DNA of 64,000 bases from Ceratotherium simum simum (lineage: Eukaryota > Chordata > Mammalia > Perissodactyla > Rhinocerotidae), in the NCBI RefSeq assembly GCF_000283155.1, contig NW_004454166.1:491157-555156 (forward strand). The letters run 5' to 3'. Shown one piece after another: positions 9,790-19,499 of the stretch. The position numbers and the translations under genes are program-made. Under the pieces are notes generated by a model that worked only from the letters and a program-made list of their open reading frames with translations, did not search any database and was not told the DNA's origin. Numbering within the stretch: position 1 is the stretch's first letter; each line of letters opens with the position of its first letter.

Positions 9790-10660
9790 CCATCCCAAAC
9801 TGAGGTATCAAAACATTACCAGCAAGAGTAGTTAGAACACAAGGGGCGGGGGGCTGTTCCTGGCAGAAGACAGCCGGCTCAGAGCAGAGATGGGAGCCTC
9901 GAGGGCCCCGTGGCTGAGCAGACGTTGGTTCCCACAAGGCCTGATGGCGCCCGCACTGCACAACCTGTCGGAGGGGTTTGGGGGGAGTGGGCTGCAGGCC
10001 TCGAATGCCCAGCATCTGCGAGGACTCTGTGACCCTGGGGTAATGCACCACTCAGGGCGGCTCCAGCAGGACACCCCTCTGCGCTGCCTGCCTTTGCCCA
10101 GTGAGGGGGGGTGAACACCCCGCGGGCCTGTGGCTCTGAGGCTGGGTGAGTCCCTGAGCCCGCAGAAGCCTCTAGACACAGAGCAAGCAGCTTCCGGCTC
10201 TGTCTGTTGCTGAGTGTGTACTTGGTCAGGAGAGCTGTGTCGGGAGAGAGGAAGAAATTATGTTTACTATTTTCTACCCCATACATGATTTAGTTGAAAA
10301 AAGAATGTCACCTTAGCTAAAAATCAACTGTAACAAGGGAAATGCTTCTGTACTCAGCAGAAGTCTCGGCCTCGGACACAGCATGAATTAGTAATGCTGC
10401 CGCTCCATCTTGTCCATCACCCGACCTCGATTCAACGGGAGGACACAGGGTCACAGAGTTCCCGTGCTGGAAGAGGTGGGGAGGGAGCCCTGTGCAATGC
10501 CTGCTAAGACACGCCCCCAACCTCCTGGGGCAGCTCGGCCCTGGCACAAACGAGCGGACGGGAGCAGGTTAGCCCAGAAGACAGGCAGAGGGGACCATGC
10601 CAAGGCCCAAGCAAAGCCCTCACTCAGCTGCCTGGCTCAGCACAGGTATCGGCGAGGGGA
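9790..10660. other. Unassigned GC-richer sequence
   Basis: Several overlapping frames are open, but none has splice boundaries or recognisable protein similarity. No repeat family is recognised. Confidence 0.4.
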
Positions 10661-10679
10661 CCCAACACATAGCTCCGCC

Positions 10680-10740
10680 CTCTGGGACTCAGTTTCCCCA
10701 TGTGTATAATAATGATGCAGTTGGCCCTTCCAGCTATCAT
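10680..10740 (+). mobile_element. Possible MIR fragment
   Basis: GGGACTCAGTTTCCCCATGT followed by ATAATAATGATGCAG resembles the MIR core. Confidence 0.45.
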
Positions 10741-10764
10741 GTTCTGTGACCCTGGAGTCTAGAC

Positions 10765-10972
10765 GCGGCTGGCAGACTACAGCCTACAGACCAAGTCAGG
10801 CCAGCAGCTGTTTGCGCACAGCCTGTGAGCTAAGAATTGTTTTCACATTTTTAAAAGGTTGTAAAAAAAGAAAAGAAAATCTCCAGGAAGGCTATGTGAC
10901 AGCGACTGTACATGGCCTGCAAGTCTAAAATATTTACTACCTAGCCTTTTACAGAAAGTTTGCCAATCCCTC
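10765..10972 (-). mobile_element. hAT-type DNA transposon, same family as element B, opposite orientation
   Basis: CTGGCAGACTACAGCC at the left, then CTAAAATATTTACTACCTAG and ACAGAAAGTTTGCCAATCCC at the right, is the reverse complement of the family at 7357-7762. The flanks GTCTAGAC (10757-10764) and ATCTAGAT (10973-10980) share TCTAGA, the same target core as the chain at 7.2 kb. Confidence 0.8.
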
Positions 10973-11264
10973 ATCTAGATAACGTCAGATCTGTGCTCCT
11001 ACCCCACTGGAGTTCATAGAACTCTCTGGAACTCTGTAGGGTAAGCAGGATTTCTCACTAACTGTGCAATCGCTGTGTAGTTCTCTCTCCTCCTCTGTCC
11101 TGTAGCTCCAGGAAGCCTGCTCCAGGGTGTTCCTAGACCCTCGCATGCAACAGATCTTCAGTTGAACGAATGAGACCTGTCCTCTCGAATCCCACAGCCT
11201 GTGAGCAGCAGCACTCAGGCGGGGCAACGACTTGTATATAATGCATACCGTAACCACATGCTTA

Positions 11265-11430
11265 TGTTATCCAAGTAACCCTCACTGAGGGCTTGACTAG
11301 GACAAGGGTCCACGCGAGGCTGGTGCCCAGGCCTGGCTCTGTCCTCCAGGAGCTCACAGTCCAACAAGAAAGATCAGACAAGGACACAAATCACTATACT
11401 ACAAGCTGGACGAGGATCATGCCCCCCAAA
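11265..11430 (+). mobile_element. Old interspersed repeat fragment, family not assigned
   Basis: GGTGCCCAGGCCTGGCTCTG, then CCAGGAGCTCACAGTCCAAC and GGACACAAATCACTATACTA follow the start of the same old repeat whose later blocks appear at 9340 and 41940. Confidence 0.45.
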
Positions 11431-11439
11431 AAAGTGAAA

Positions 11440-11911
11440 CGCACACACAAAAGGAGGAGGCAGTTAAATCTGAACGAGAATTAACACTCCACTAGATAAA
11501 TGGGCAAAACCAGGAAGAGACAATTCACAAAACAGAATATACTCCAATAAAACAAATATATGGGAAAATCTCCAGCCTTACTAGGAACCAGAAAAATGCT
11601 AATAAAAATTACAATGAGATATCTTTTTACGATTATTAAAATAGTAAAAAATCTATTTCAAGTCATAATGCCCAGTGCTCTCAATAGTACAATAGTACAA
11701 TGAAATTGCTCTCACACACTGCTGTTGGTGAGAGTGAAACTGAATAATTCTTTGAAATCAATTTGGTAATAATATCAAATATAAAAATGTTCAAACTTTA
11801 TGACCCAATCATCCCACCTCTAAGAATTGGACCAAAGAAAATAATTCAAAATAAGGAAAAGTTTATATGTGAATCTACAGGACAGTTATTTAAAAGTGAT
11901 ATAAAATCTCA
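11440..11911 (+). mobile_element. L1 LINE fragment, ORF2 3' part (left half)
   Basis: ATAAATGGGCAAAACCAGGA, AATTGCTCTCACACACTGCT, GTTGGTGAGAGTGAAACTG and TATGACCCAATCATCCCACC trace an old L1 ORF2 C-terminal part. Stops fill all frames. The element resumes at 12336 after an insert. Confidence 0.75.
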
Positions 11912-12335
11912 CCATGGACTTCCCTTCCCAGGATCCCGTTTCTACCCCAGGGAACTGGTTATTTGAGGATGACCCACATTAGTAGAGTGTGACCCTGTCC
12001 CTGGCTACCCAAAAGAAGCCCTCTCCTGAGAAGAGGGACCAGTCTCTGTTGGGTGGCTGGGTTGTCACACACAAAGCCTGGGCACAATCAGGGGGCGTCT
12101 TCTGCCACGTGGACGGGAAAGGAAGCCGATCAGCTGAAGGAGGGAAGAAAGGAAATCGACAGGCACAGGCTGTACCTCTCCGGTTTGCATCCCTATTCCG
12201 GGGTCCCCAAGGTCCAGCCACTTGCCTACTCTTGGCTTCTGTGAGATGCTCCGATATCCTCTGCACAAAGATCCCTTTTCTGCTTAAGCTCATCTAGGTT
12301 GAGTTTCTGTCACTTAGAACCAAAAGATTACTAAT
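11912..12335 (+). mobile_element. LTR-like insert splitting the L1
   Basis: It starts near ATGGACTTCCCTTCCCAGGA and ends CTTAAGCTCATCTAGGTTGA, TTTCTGTCACTTAGAACC, ACTAATAC. The end resembles that of the repeat at 27880-28362, suggesting a common LTR-like family that I do not name. Its place inside an L1 makes it the younger insertion. Confidence 0.5.
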
Positions 12336-12500
12336 ACGCAATGGAACAGTGTGTAATCATTAAAAATTGCGATGAAGACTATGCAACATGAGAGAAGTCT
12401 TCTGACCTAATAAGGGTAAAAACACCAGATACATCATTACTAGTGCGCTGCAGATTCCAAACACGTGGGCAGAAAAACTAGGAAGGAACACATTAAAATG
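12336..12500 (+). mobile_element. L1 LINE fragment (right half)
   Basis: GCAATGGAACAGTGTGTAAT, CATTAAAAATTGCGATGAAG and ACACATTAAAATGGCAAA continue the L1 at 11440. Confidence 0.65.
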
Positions 12501-12692
12501 GCAAACGCGGTGCCAGCAGCCGGATGGAGAGGATTGTTTTCTCTATTCCCATCCTGTTGCATCGCTTGTCTGAAACCTAAGAAGAAATTCTGAGTGAAGA
12601 GATGAATCCTAGACCGAAACGACTGTGAGGCTGAGGAACAGCGCTCCAGCCCACAAGGCGCAGGTAGGGGGCGCGCCACCGAGGGGAGACTG

Positions 12693-12695
<3 letters not shown>

Positions 12696-12745
<50 letters not shown>
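12696..12745. repeat. (GT)25 microsatellite
   Basis: Fifty uninterrupted bases of GT. It is uninterrupted and so likely polymorphic. Nearby open frames read only alternating Cys-Val and are not genes. Confidence 0.98.
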
Positions 12746-12747
<2 letters not shown>

Positions 12748-12783
12748 GAGAGCCCGCAGGATGGTCCGAGAACCCGCAGGATG
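12744..12783 (+). repeat. 20-bp tandem duplication
   Basis: GTCCGAGAGCCCGCAGGATG (12744-12763) is followed at once by a copy with one A for G change (12764-12783), directly at the end of the GT microsatellite. Confidence 0.95.
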
Positions 12784-12799
12784 CCCGCCAAGGGGGCGC

Positions 12800-13200
12800 A
12801 TTGAAATGGGCTTCCAGCAACAAGGAGGACTTGACAGGGCGCAAGGCCTCCAGGCGAGGAGGGAGACTGAGATGGAGAGAGAGGACAGAGGAACGCTCGG
12901 AGGTGGAGGGGCAGCTCGTCTGGGGAAAGAGGAGCCGTTCTCGGTGGCAGGAGCAGGACCCAGTGAGGAGGGGTGAGAAATCAGGCTACGTTGTGGAGGT
13001 CTTAAACTGGCAACCTTCTGGCCACATTGGCCCAGTCGTTGTTTATTTTGTCAACGCCGTGATCATAGTCCTAAACCCGTTGCTAGGGCTCTCATCTCTA
13101 ACTCTGCTCAGTTCTGCTCTGTGACGCCCGCCCGGGACTCTGGTGGTTCTGCTCGGCCTCCTTACCCCCGCCAACAGGGGGCGCTGGAGGGCAGGTGCGA
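12800..13200. other. Unassigned GC-rich sequence
   Basis: Purine-rich to about 12980, then mixed. It holds no recognised repeat or coding exon, only the CTCF-like motif near its end. Confidence 0.4.
13171..13184 (+). promoter_or_regulatory. CTCF-like site
   Basis: CCAACAGGGGGCGC matches 13 of 14 positions of the core pattern CCASYAGRKGGCRS (only the fourth base differs). This is the best of three such motifs in 520 bp, all on the same strand. Confidence 0.5.
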
Positions 13201-13204
13201 GCGT

Positions 13205-13350
13205 TCCCCGATTTGGCTTTAACATAATTACAAGGTTGACCGTTCACACACCGCATGATCCAGCCGTCTCACTCCGAGGGATGTCTTTGAGAAACTTCCA
13301 TGGCACCAGGAGACATGCCCAAGAATGTTCATAGCCGCGTTATGCACGAT
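13205..13350 (+). mobile_element. L1 LINE fragment, ORF2 3' part
   Basis: GCATGATCCAGCCGTCTCAC, then CCCAAGAATGTTCATAGCCG and CGTTATGCACGATCC follow the L1 ORF2 C-terminal region, with CpGs retained. Confidence 0.6.
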
Positions 13351-13359
13351 CCCAGGGTA

Positions 13360-13950
13360 GGGCCCGGGAAAGGGGAACAGGACAGACAGACGGTGTGCCC
13401 TGCCTGGGTTGGACACTCTCCAAGCCCCAGAGCACAAAGCCTCCAGCCCTCCTCTCAGACCACCCAGGGTAGCCATCCCCGCTCAAGGAGGGCCTCAGTT
13501 CACCCCCACGGCAAATTCTCCGCCCCCGTCTGAGGACACCAGACAACCTGCTTCCTTCCCTCAGTGAAAGGTTAAACTAAAGAAACGGCGCAGACCTTTA
13601 GAAACACAGGCAGGTGCCTCCCTGGCTGGGGAGAGTTTCACCAGCTCTGGTGAAGCCTGGGGAGAAAATGCTTTTGTTCTTTCTGGAAAGCCCGCGGGAG
13701 TCAACAAAACAGACACCAACTAATTTCTCAATAATTCTGTCTGTTGTGTAACCAGTGTTAGCCAAAATCCAATCTAGCCCCTTTAAAAGAATAATTCTTA
13801 TCTTCCCTATCAATAAAATGCAAACTAAAAGGATAGAAAGCTGCACACAACAGGTAAGTAATGATCTTCAGGGTGGCAGGAAAATCTCTCTTGTCAGTGA
13901 GAGCTGTTGAAATGCATCTGTTTCCCTGAGCTCTGTGGTTGGCTGGGGAA
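13360..13950. other. Unassigned sequence
   Basis: No recognised repeat. An acceptor-like CTTCCTTCCCTCAG at about 13550 has no open frame worth calling after it. Confidence 0.4.
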
Positions 13951-13959
13951 TGGCCCGGA

Positions 13960-14357
13960 AGATATCCAGGTCCTAATCACTGGACCTGGGAATGGCACCT
14001 GAAGTGGCAAAAGGGCTTTGCAGGTGTGGTTAGTTCAGGGTCTTGAGATGGGGAGAGGATTCCAGATTAACCGGGTGGGCCCTAAATGTGATCACAAGAG
14101 TCCTTGTAACAGGGAGGCAGAGGGAGATCTGACAGAAGAGGAGAAGGCAACGTGACTGTGAAGGCAGAGGTTGGAGCAACCAACCACCAGAAGCTGGAAG
14201 AGACAGGAAATGGACCCTGGCCTGGAGCATCCTGAGGGAATGGGACTTAGCCCTGTAAGACTGGATTTCCTGAGTTCTCTCTTCGAGAATAAATTTCTGT
14301 TGTCTTGAGCCACTAAGTTTGAGGTAATTTGCTGGAGCAGCCACAGGAAACTAATCC
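13960..14357 (+). mobile_element. MaLR/ERVL-type LTR
   Basis: GGGCTTTGCAGGTGTGGTTA, CCAGATTAACCGGGTGGGCC, ATCACAAGAGTCCTTGTAAC, then AATAAATTTCTGTTGTCTTG and GCCACTAAGTTTGAGGTAAT through GGAAACTAATCCA is the typical order, with AATAAA near the 3' end. The repeat at 22893-23357 reads the same order in reverse. Confidence 0.78.
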
Positions 14358-14479
14358 AGGCCCTGAGTGCCAGGAACCCATGACTTTAATGGCAGCAACC
14401 CTCTTAGCCTCCTTCTCAGGAGGCCTAAATAATTAGGTGCCCTGTGACTTTTTGTAGGATATAAATAACTTGTGTCCAG

Positions 14480-14640
14480 GAAGAAAGAGGGAAGTGAAAC
14501 AATAGGTAAGCTGAGGCGAGATCATGAAACACCTTAAATGACAAGCTAAGGACTTCGGCTCTTACCCTGCAGATTCTGGGAAGCCACAGGTTTGCAGTAG
14601 GGAAATGGCCTGAACAGATTTTATACACCTCAGCTCTGTA
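14480..14640 (+). mobile_element. Old interspersed repeat, 3' block
   Basis: AATAGGTAAGCTGAGGCGAG, then AAGGACTTCGGCTCTTACCC and GGAAATGGCCTGAACAGATT resemble the later part of the old repeat at 41940-42420. Confidence 0.4.
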
Positions 14641-14649
14641 GAGAAAGAA

Positions 14650-15155
14650 ATGGGAGGCAGCACAACCATCAGCAGGACCCAGGGAAGAGCCTGCTGCAAT
14701 CACGCGGGAAAGCGATGCGGAGGGTGGAGCCTGACAGAGAGCTCAGGGGAGGGTCACCCGCCAGGCCGTAGGTCCCGGCGGAGAAAGGGGAAGAGTGACT
14801 TTTGTAAGAAGGGAAGCAGGGGAGAGCAGGTAGTTTTCAAAGACGACCATCCAGGTTCCTTCTTGTTTGGATGACATGTACAAGAAGAGGAAGGCATTTG
14901 ATCACACCTCCCTGGATGTGTTTTTAAATGGCAAAAGCCAACCAAATTATTCACTTAAAAAGAAAAAGGCTTTTAAACTCCAAGAAGACCAGCACAACTC
15001 TGGTGGGTGCCGTGATCAGTGGGGCCAGCTTGCACACTCGCTTTGGGCCAAATTTTCACGAGTGTCTGGCCGCGTTTCACATGCGGCCTTGTGCGATGGG
15101 TGCAGGTGGCACGCAGGGGTGGGACTTTTACAGAGGAGTGGCCTGGGGAAGAGCA
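14650..15155. other. Unassigned sequence
   Basis: A 176-codon frame from 14867 runs on into a MIR and has no protein features. No repeat is recognised up to the MIR. Confidence 0.4.
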
Positions 15156-15159
15156 AGGT

Positions 15160-15260
15160 GCTTCAGGCCGGGCGGCAGGAGTTCTTGGACTCAGTCCTGG
15201 CTTTACCACTGGCTTATGGCCTCAGACAAGCCTCTGCCCCTCTCTGGGCCTGTCTCCCCC
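15160..15260 (+). mobile_element. MIR SINE
   Basis: GACTCAGTCCTGGCTTTACC, ACTGGCTTATGGCCTCAGAC, AAGCCTCTGCCCCTCTCTGG match the MIR core region. Confidence 0.7.
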
Positions 15261-15406
15261 TAGATCAGCAGTGTTCAAACTGGGTGGCAGAGCTCTTGAA
15301 TTCAGAGGAGGTGCCGGGGGCCACACAGGCCTGGGAGTGGGTGGGGTCCCTCTCCCGCCTCCTCCTGGAGGGCTGGTCATTTGTTTTCTCCCTTTAGTGA
15401 CATCAC

Positions 15407-15461
15407 TGACTATCTGCCAGGCTATCTGTTCCAAGACTATCTGCCTCACTATCTGCCAGGC
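15407..15461 (+). repeat. Imperfect tandem repeat of a CTATCTG unit
   Basis: CTATCTG occurs four times at 13-15 bp spacing (GACTATCTGCCAGG, GCTATCTGTTCC, GACTATCTGCCTC, ACTATCTGCCAGG). Confidence 0.8.
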
Positions 15462-15479
15462 ACTGTTGCAAGGTCCTAC

Positions 15480-15600
15480 TTGCGTGACTTGTTTCACAGA
15501 TGAGGAAACTGAGGCACAAAGAGATGAAATGGCTTGTTCAAGGCTGCAGAGCTGACAGAGGACAGCGTGGAGCTGGACACACACAGTCGGGCTCCAGGGC
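15480..15600 (-). mobile_element. MIR SINE, antisense
   Basis: TTTCACAGATGAGGAAACTG, AGGCACAAAGAGATGAAATG, GCTTGTTCAAGGCTGCAGAG is the reverse MIR core. Confidence 0.75.
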
Positions 15601-15609
15601 CTTGCTTTA

Positions 15610-15880
15610 CGTGCCTGGTCATTCTCGCCCTCCTCCGTGTCCCCACAGCCCCCGTTTGTCCTCCATCGCCCCTGTAGCGCACTCGGCCACTATAGCTCTA
15701 GGGTGACCTGTCAGACTCTTGGCCACACTAGGAGGGTGTGGAGAATCAGGACCAAGTCCAGTTTATCTCTGTCCCCCCATAGCACAGCCTAGACCCCATC
15801 AGCTTGGTCTTGGTGACCATTACTTAGGGGCTGTCCTAATGAAGGTTTAAATGGGGACAGAAAGAGCCCAGTAATGAAGT
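15610..15880. other. Unassigned sequence
   Basis: No gene or named repeat visible. Confidence 0.4.
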
Positions 15881-15884
15881 GGCT

Positions 15885-16060
15885 CCTCTGCCCACTTACT
15901 GGGCACCATCTCTGTGCCAGACCCTGCTCTGGCACTGTGGACACAGAGAGCAATCTGACCGGGCCCCTGACCTGAAGCCTAGCCTGGCCAAGCAGACAGA
16001 TCTGGAAGCTGATAAGAGAAGCCCTGTATGCTATTGTCTAGCGTCACCCAGACCAACCTT
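15885..16060 (+). mobile_element. Old interspersed repeat, 5' block
   Basis: ACTGGGCACCATCTCTGTGC, CAGACCCTGCTCTGGCACTG and ACACAGAGAGCAATCTGACC resemble the start of the old repeat also seen at 11265 and 41940. Confidence 0.4.
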
Positions 16061-16429
16061 GCTTTACCCTGGGGAAAATAATAGCGAGATCACGTGAAAC
16101 CTGTCTGTGCCCTTCACAGCCGGCCCCACCCCCAGATTGGAGCCCAGCTGGTAGTTGGGGAGGGCAGGCAGATGGCAACACCGGCCGGCCAGCACCCACC
16201 CAGAGGGTCCTTCATTCCCTCATCCAGCCGGACATGGACTGAGCAGCACCCAGGCTGGCCCTGGAGGGCGCAGACGAAATGGATCAGACACAGTCCCTGA
16301 CCCCAGGGATGTCACGGGCTGGTGGGCCTGGTGAGCTGCAGACACATAACTGTCCCACTAACCGCAGGACTCAGACCCTGGCAGAGCACCTCCAGCTGCC
16401 AGGTAGGGGAGACAGATTCGTGGATCACA

Positions 16430-16550
16430 ACCACCAAACCTGAACCAAACCTTGATTTTACAAGTACAGCCCCTGAGGGCCAGAGTGGGGGGCGCTTGCC
16501 CGCAGTCACACAGAGGTCAGTGGCAGATCCAGGACAGGATCCCAAGCACT
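16430..16550 (-). mobile_element. MIR SINE, antisense
   Basis: TTTTACAAGTACAGCCCCTG, GGCCAGAGTGGG, CGCAGTCACACAGAGGTCAG and CAGGATCCCAAGC follow reverse MIR. Confidence 0.65.
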
Positions 16551-16559
16551 CTCTCTCTC

Positions 16560-16955
16560 TTCACCCCCCACCCTTTTCCCCAGCCTAGAAGGTAGAAATC
16601 TTAAAGACTTAATACCTGCTCTCCCTGCAGTTGCTGAGATTTGGGGAACAACAGACAGAAGAACTCATGCTCCCCCTCCCAACACCCACCCCCCAGGCCC
16701 ACAGGGACGGTGGCCACAGTCCCAGTGCAGCCACTGCGCTCACACTGGCCTGGCCTGCCTGGGAACCTGGCCCCTGATTCTCACCCCTGATCCCAGAGCC
16801 CCAGGGCTGGTCACCTGCTCAGGTGCTGGCTGTCCTCAGCCCACACTGCTTGCCCAAGCCTCTGAGGCAGACCCGGAGAGGCTGGAACTGTGAGGCTCTT
16901 CTGTCCAGGGCAGGAATCTTGGGGAGGGGGAGGAGCAGAAGGGGACTCCCTCTGG
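16560..16955. other. Unassigned sequence
   Basis: CT-rich and gene-free as far as I can see. Confidence 0.4.
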
Positions 16956-16959
16956 CTGA

Positions 16960-17130
16960 GCTCCTACTGGTGCCAGGGGAGTGCTGAGACCTTCCCGCAT
17001 GTTGTCTCATTTTATCCTCAACTCTTGTCTGGGGGGTGCGATGACCCCATCTTTCAGATAAGGAAACTCAGGCACAGAGGGGGGGCTGCAGTGGCCAGTC
17101 ACCCAGCTGTGTGAGACAGAAGGAGGTTCT
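16960..17130 (-). mobile_element. MIR SINE, antisense
   Basis: TGTTGTCTCATTTTATCCTC, CCATCTTTCAGATAAGGAAA, CTCAGGCACAGAGGG and CAGTCACCCAGCTGTG give nearly the whole reverse MIR. Confidence 0.8.
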
Positions 17131-17244
17131 GCATCACCGTCAGGGCCTGTGGGACCCAGTCCATTTGTGAGCGCCATTTCCTGTAGCTTCGTTCCATACG
17201 TCACAGCCAGGCTTCCTTCTCCAAGTGCAGGACTCCAGGTTCAC

Positions 17245-17370
17245 AAAACACCTTCTCATCAGGTGTCTCACTGAGCCCCTATGCCCTGAGAAGGAGGAGG
17301 GGACAGGTCAGCCTCCCATTTCACAGACAGGAAACTGGGGCCCAAGAGCCAGGCCTCCCAGGCCAGAGTT
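17245..17370 (-). mobile_element. MIR SINE, antisense
   Basis: ACACCTTCTCATCAGGTGTC, then CCCATTTCACAGACAGGAAA and CTGGGGCCCAAGAG fit reverse MIR. Confidence 0.6.
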
Positions 17371-17379
17371 CTCTGGGAA

Positions 17380-17790
17380 TCCTCAACCCGAAGTTAGTTT
17401 TTGTCAGGAATTCTTTTGGGGTTCATTGAGGTACCTGGGTTGAAATGGCAGGAAAGGAGAAAGCTGCCAATAGCTTTCCACCAAGGAAGGCGAGCAGTGG
17501 AGGCATCAAGCAGGGTTCAGGGTGGGTAGGGGATTCCAGACAGAGACATGTGGTTTCGCTCTGTTGGCTCCAACCCATGGCATCGGCCAGACCCAATCAT
17601 TCAGGGCCGTGGCTGTCCCCAGGTGGAGCCAGCATCTCCCCCACAACAGACCTCACTCACAGCCCCCTTTGTGGTGCAGGTAGATGCTTTGAGAGGCTGA
17701 AGAGGGCAGGGCACAAGCCAATGGTAGGAGGGTCACTGCATCCCATGCCTGTGGGAATTGAGTCCTGTCAGTGGGTGGAGGCATCAAGGG
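17380..17790. other. Unassigned sequence
   Basis: A 132-codon frame from 17445 has no recognised domain and runs into the next MIR. No named repeat. Confidence 0.4.
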
Positions 17791-17794
17791 GACA

Positions 17795-18000
17795 GCGTGT
17801 GCAGTGGGCAGGAGCATGGGCTCTGGAGCGAGAAGAACTGTGACCTTAGGTGAGGGGCTCAGCACCCCTGAGCCTGCGCGTCCTCATCTGTAAAATGGGG
17901 ACAATGATAGATACCACCTCCACATGGCTGTGAGGACTGAGCGAGATAACCGCGCATAACGCACAGCGTGGCGCCCAGTGAGGAGCGAGAGCTCGGTGGA
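17795..18000 (+). mobile_element. MIR SINE, near full length
   Basis: GGAGCATGGGCTCTGGAGCG, then CCTCATCTGTAAAATGGGGA, CAATGATAGATACCACCTCC, ATGGCTGTGAGGACTGAGCG and AGCGTGGCGCCCAGTGAG are the MIR blocks in order. Confidence 0.85.
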
Positions 18001-18334
18001 CCGCAGCTGCTGGTGGTAGTAACAGCAGCAGTACTCGTGTAAACAGAGGTGTCACCGACACGGACAGAGGCTGCAGGTTTCAGACTGGGCCTGCAGGGCC
18101 TTGGGGCTCTGAGGAGCTCCCTCAGGGCACAGGGGCCACCATGAGACATGCTGGAATCAGGCAGGGCTGTCCCTAGACGGGAGCAGAGCCCGGGGCAATT
18201 CAACTAACGCAGAGACCACCCTGTCACTATATATCTAGTGAGTGTCAGGAAAAGGTAGGTGTCAATCACAGTAGGGTCAGCAGTGCACCCCAACCCCCCA
18301 CGACGCAAGGGGCCTAAGGGGCCTGAGCATAGGG

Positions 18335-18425
18335 AAGTGCCAAATATTTTTGCTCACACTCTATCCCCAGCGCCTAGCACGGCCAGCCACACAGGAGGAC
18401 ATCAGTAATCTTTGTTGGATGGAAG
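18335..18425 (+). mobile_element. L2 LINE, 3' end
   Basis: ACTCTATCCCCAGCGCCTAG, CACGGCC.. and AGTAATCTTTGTTGGATGGA match the L2 terminus. Confidence 0.65.
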
Positions 18426-18539
18426 AAAGACAATCAGGCAGGGCTCTGACCAGTCAAAGGAGCTCCTCTCCTTTCTGTTTTACATACCGGGCTTCTATGT
18501 AGGTTTCCCTTTGAAAGAAAAGGCTTTGTAACAAATAAA

Positions 18540-18645
18540 ATTGGAATCCAGTGACCTAGTTCATGCTTCTCCTTTTACAGAAGGGGAAACTGAGGCACAG
18601 AATGGCAGGGGGATTGGCCAAAGGCACAGAGCTTGGCTCAGTGAG
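18540..18645 (-). mobile_element. MIR SINE, antisense
   Basis: CTTTTACAGAAGGGGAAACT, GAGGCACAGAATGGCAGG and TTGGCCAAAGGCACAGAGC follow reverse MIR. Confidence 0.7.
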
Positions 18646-18849
18646 TTCCCACAGACTCAGGGGCTTTCTCCTCCACCCCATTAGATCATCTTCCAGGAGC
18701 TGAGGCTGCAGGGCTGGGAGCAGGGCAGGGCTCGGCACTGCCAGAGCTGCAGCCTCAGGTCCTGGTGCCCAGAGTGCAGGGAAGGCGAGGATTCTCCAGT
18801 CTCCCGCTGCTGGGAACGGAGCGGAGGCAGTCGGAGGTGGCGCCCAAGA

Positions 18850-19003
18850 TTTATGCGCCAGGACGTTTATCATCGTGTTATTTATAATATTGGAAACTTG
18901 GAAATGACCTAGAAACAGGTTAATAAATTATGTCACAACCTTTTAATGGAATATAATGCAGCTGCCTAAATTCATCTCTTCGGAGACTAAGTTAAAATCA
19001 AGG
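18850..19003 (+). mobile_element. L1 LINE fragment (left of ERE insertion)
   Basis: TTATTTATAATATTGGAAAC, TTGGAAATGACCTAGAAACA, GGTTAATAAATTATGTC and TGGAATATAATGCAGC are an old L1 ORF2/3'UTR part. It continues at 19267. Confidence 0.75.
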
Positions 19004-19255
19004 CAGGGGCTGGCTCGGTGGCGTAGCGGTTAAGTGCGCGCGCTCCGCTTCAGTGGTCCAGGGTTCGCAGGTTCCATCGGGGCCCACGCCGACGCGCGGC
19101 TTGTCGAGCTATCCTGTGGCGGCGTCCCCATGTAGAGGAAGATGGGCACGGAGGTTAGCCCAGGGCCAGTCTTCCTCAGCAAAAAGAGGAGGATTGGCAT
19201 CGGATGTTAGCTCAGGGCTAGTCTTCTTCACAAAATAAAAAGAAAAGAATGCGTA
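19004..19255 (+). mobile_element. ERE-type SINE inserted in an L1
   Basis: Head GGGGCTGGCTCGGTGGCGTA, A-box-like AGCGGTTAAGTGCGC and body GATGTTAGCTCAGGGCTAGT. The flanking TAAAATCAAGG occurs at 18993-19003 and 19256-19266, an 11-bp target-site duplication. It shares the tail type of the 1656 copy. Confidence 0.92.
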
Positions 19256-19266
19256 TAAAATCAAGG

Positions 19267-19495
19267 AAAAATACAAACCTCTAAGGCTGATGCCAATTTA
19301 AAGAAATACATATACATGGAGGGAAAAAGGGCTTGTCGGAAATATATCCTAATGTTAAGAATGGTTATTTCCAGGGCAGTTAGAAGGGAGTGGTTAGTGG
19401 GTGATTTTTTTTCTTCTACATATTTTCTGTATTTTTCAGATTTCCTACAATAAATGTGTATTACCTTTAGAATCGAAAAGGAGAAAAAATTAAGA
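19267..19495 (+). mobile_element. L1 LINE 3' end (right of ERE insertion)
   Basis: CTAATGTTAAGAATGGTTAT, TTCCAGGGCAGTTAG, CTTCTACATATTTTCTGTAT and CCTACAATAAATGTGTATTA are an old L1 3' end in the same direction as the left piece. Confidence 0.75.
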
Positions 19496-19499
19496 TTCC

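Larger units (their letters stand above)
12666..12799 (+). promoter_or_regulatory. Two AGGGGGCGC motifs (weak CTCF-like)
   Basis: AGGGGGCGC occurs at 12666-12674 and 12791-12799. Each matches 11 of 14 positions of the CTCF core pattern CCASYAGRKGGCRS. A better third copy is at 13176. Confidence 0.35.

Noticed and set aside
12696..12976. Cys-Val repeat frames
   Set aside because: They translate the (GT)25 microsatellite.
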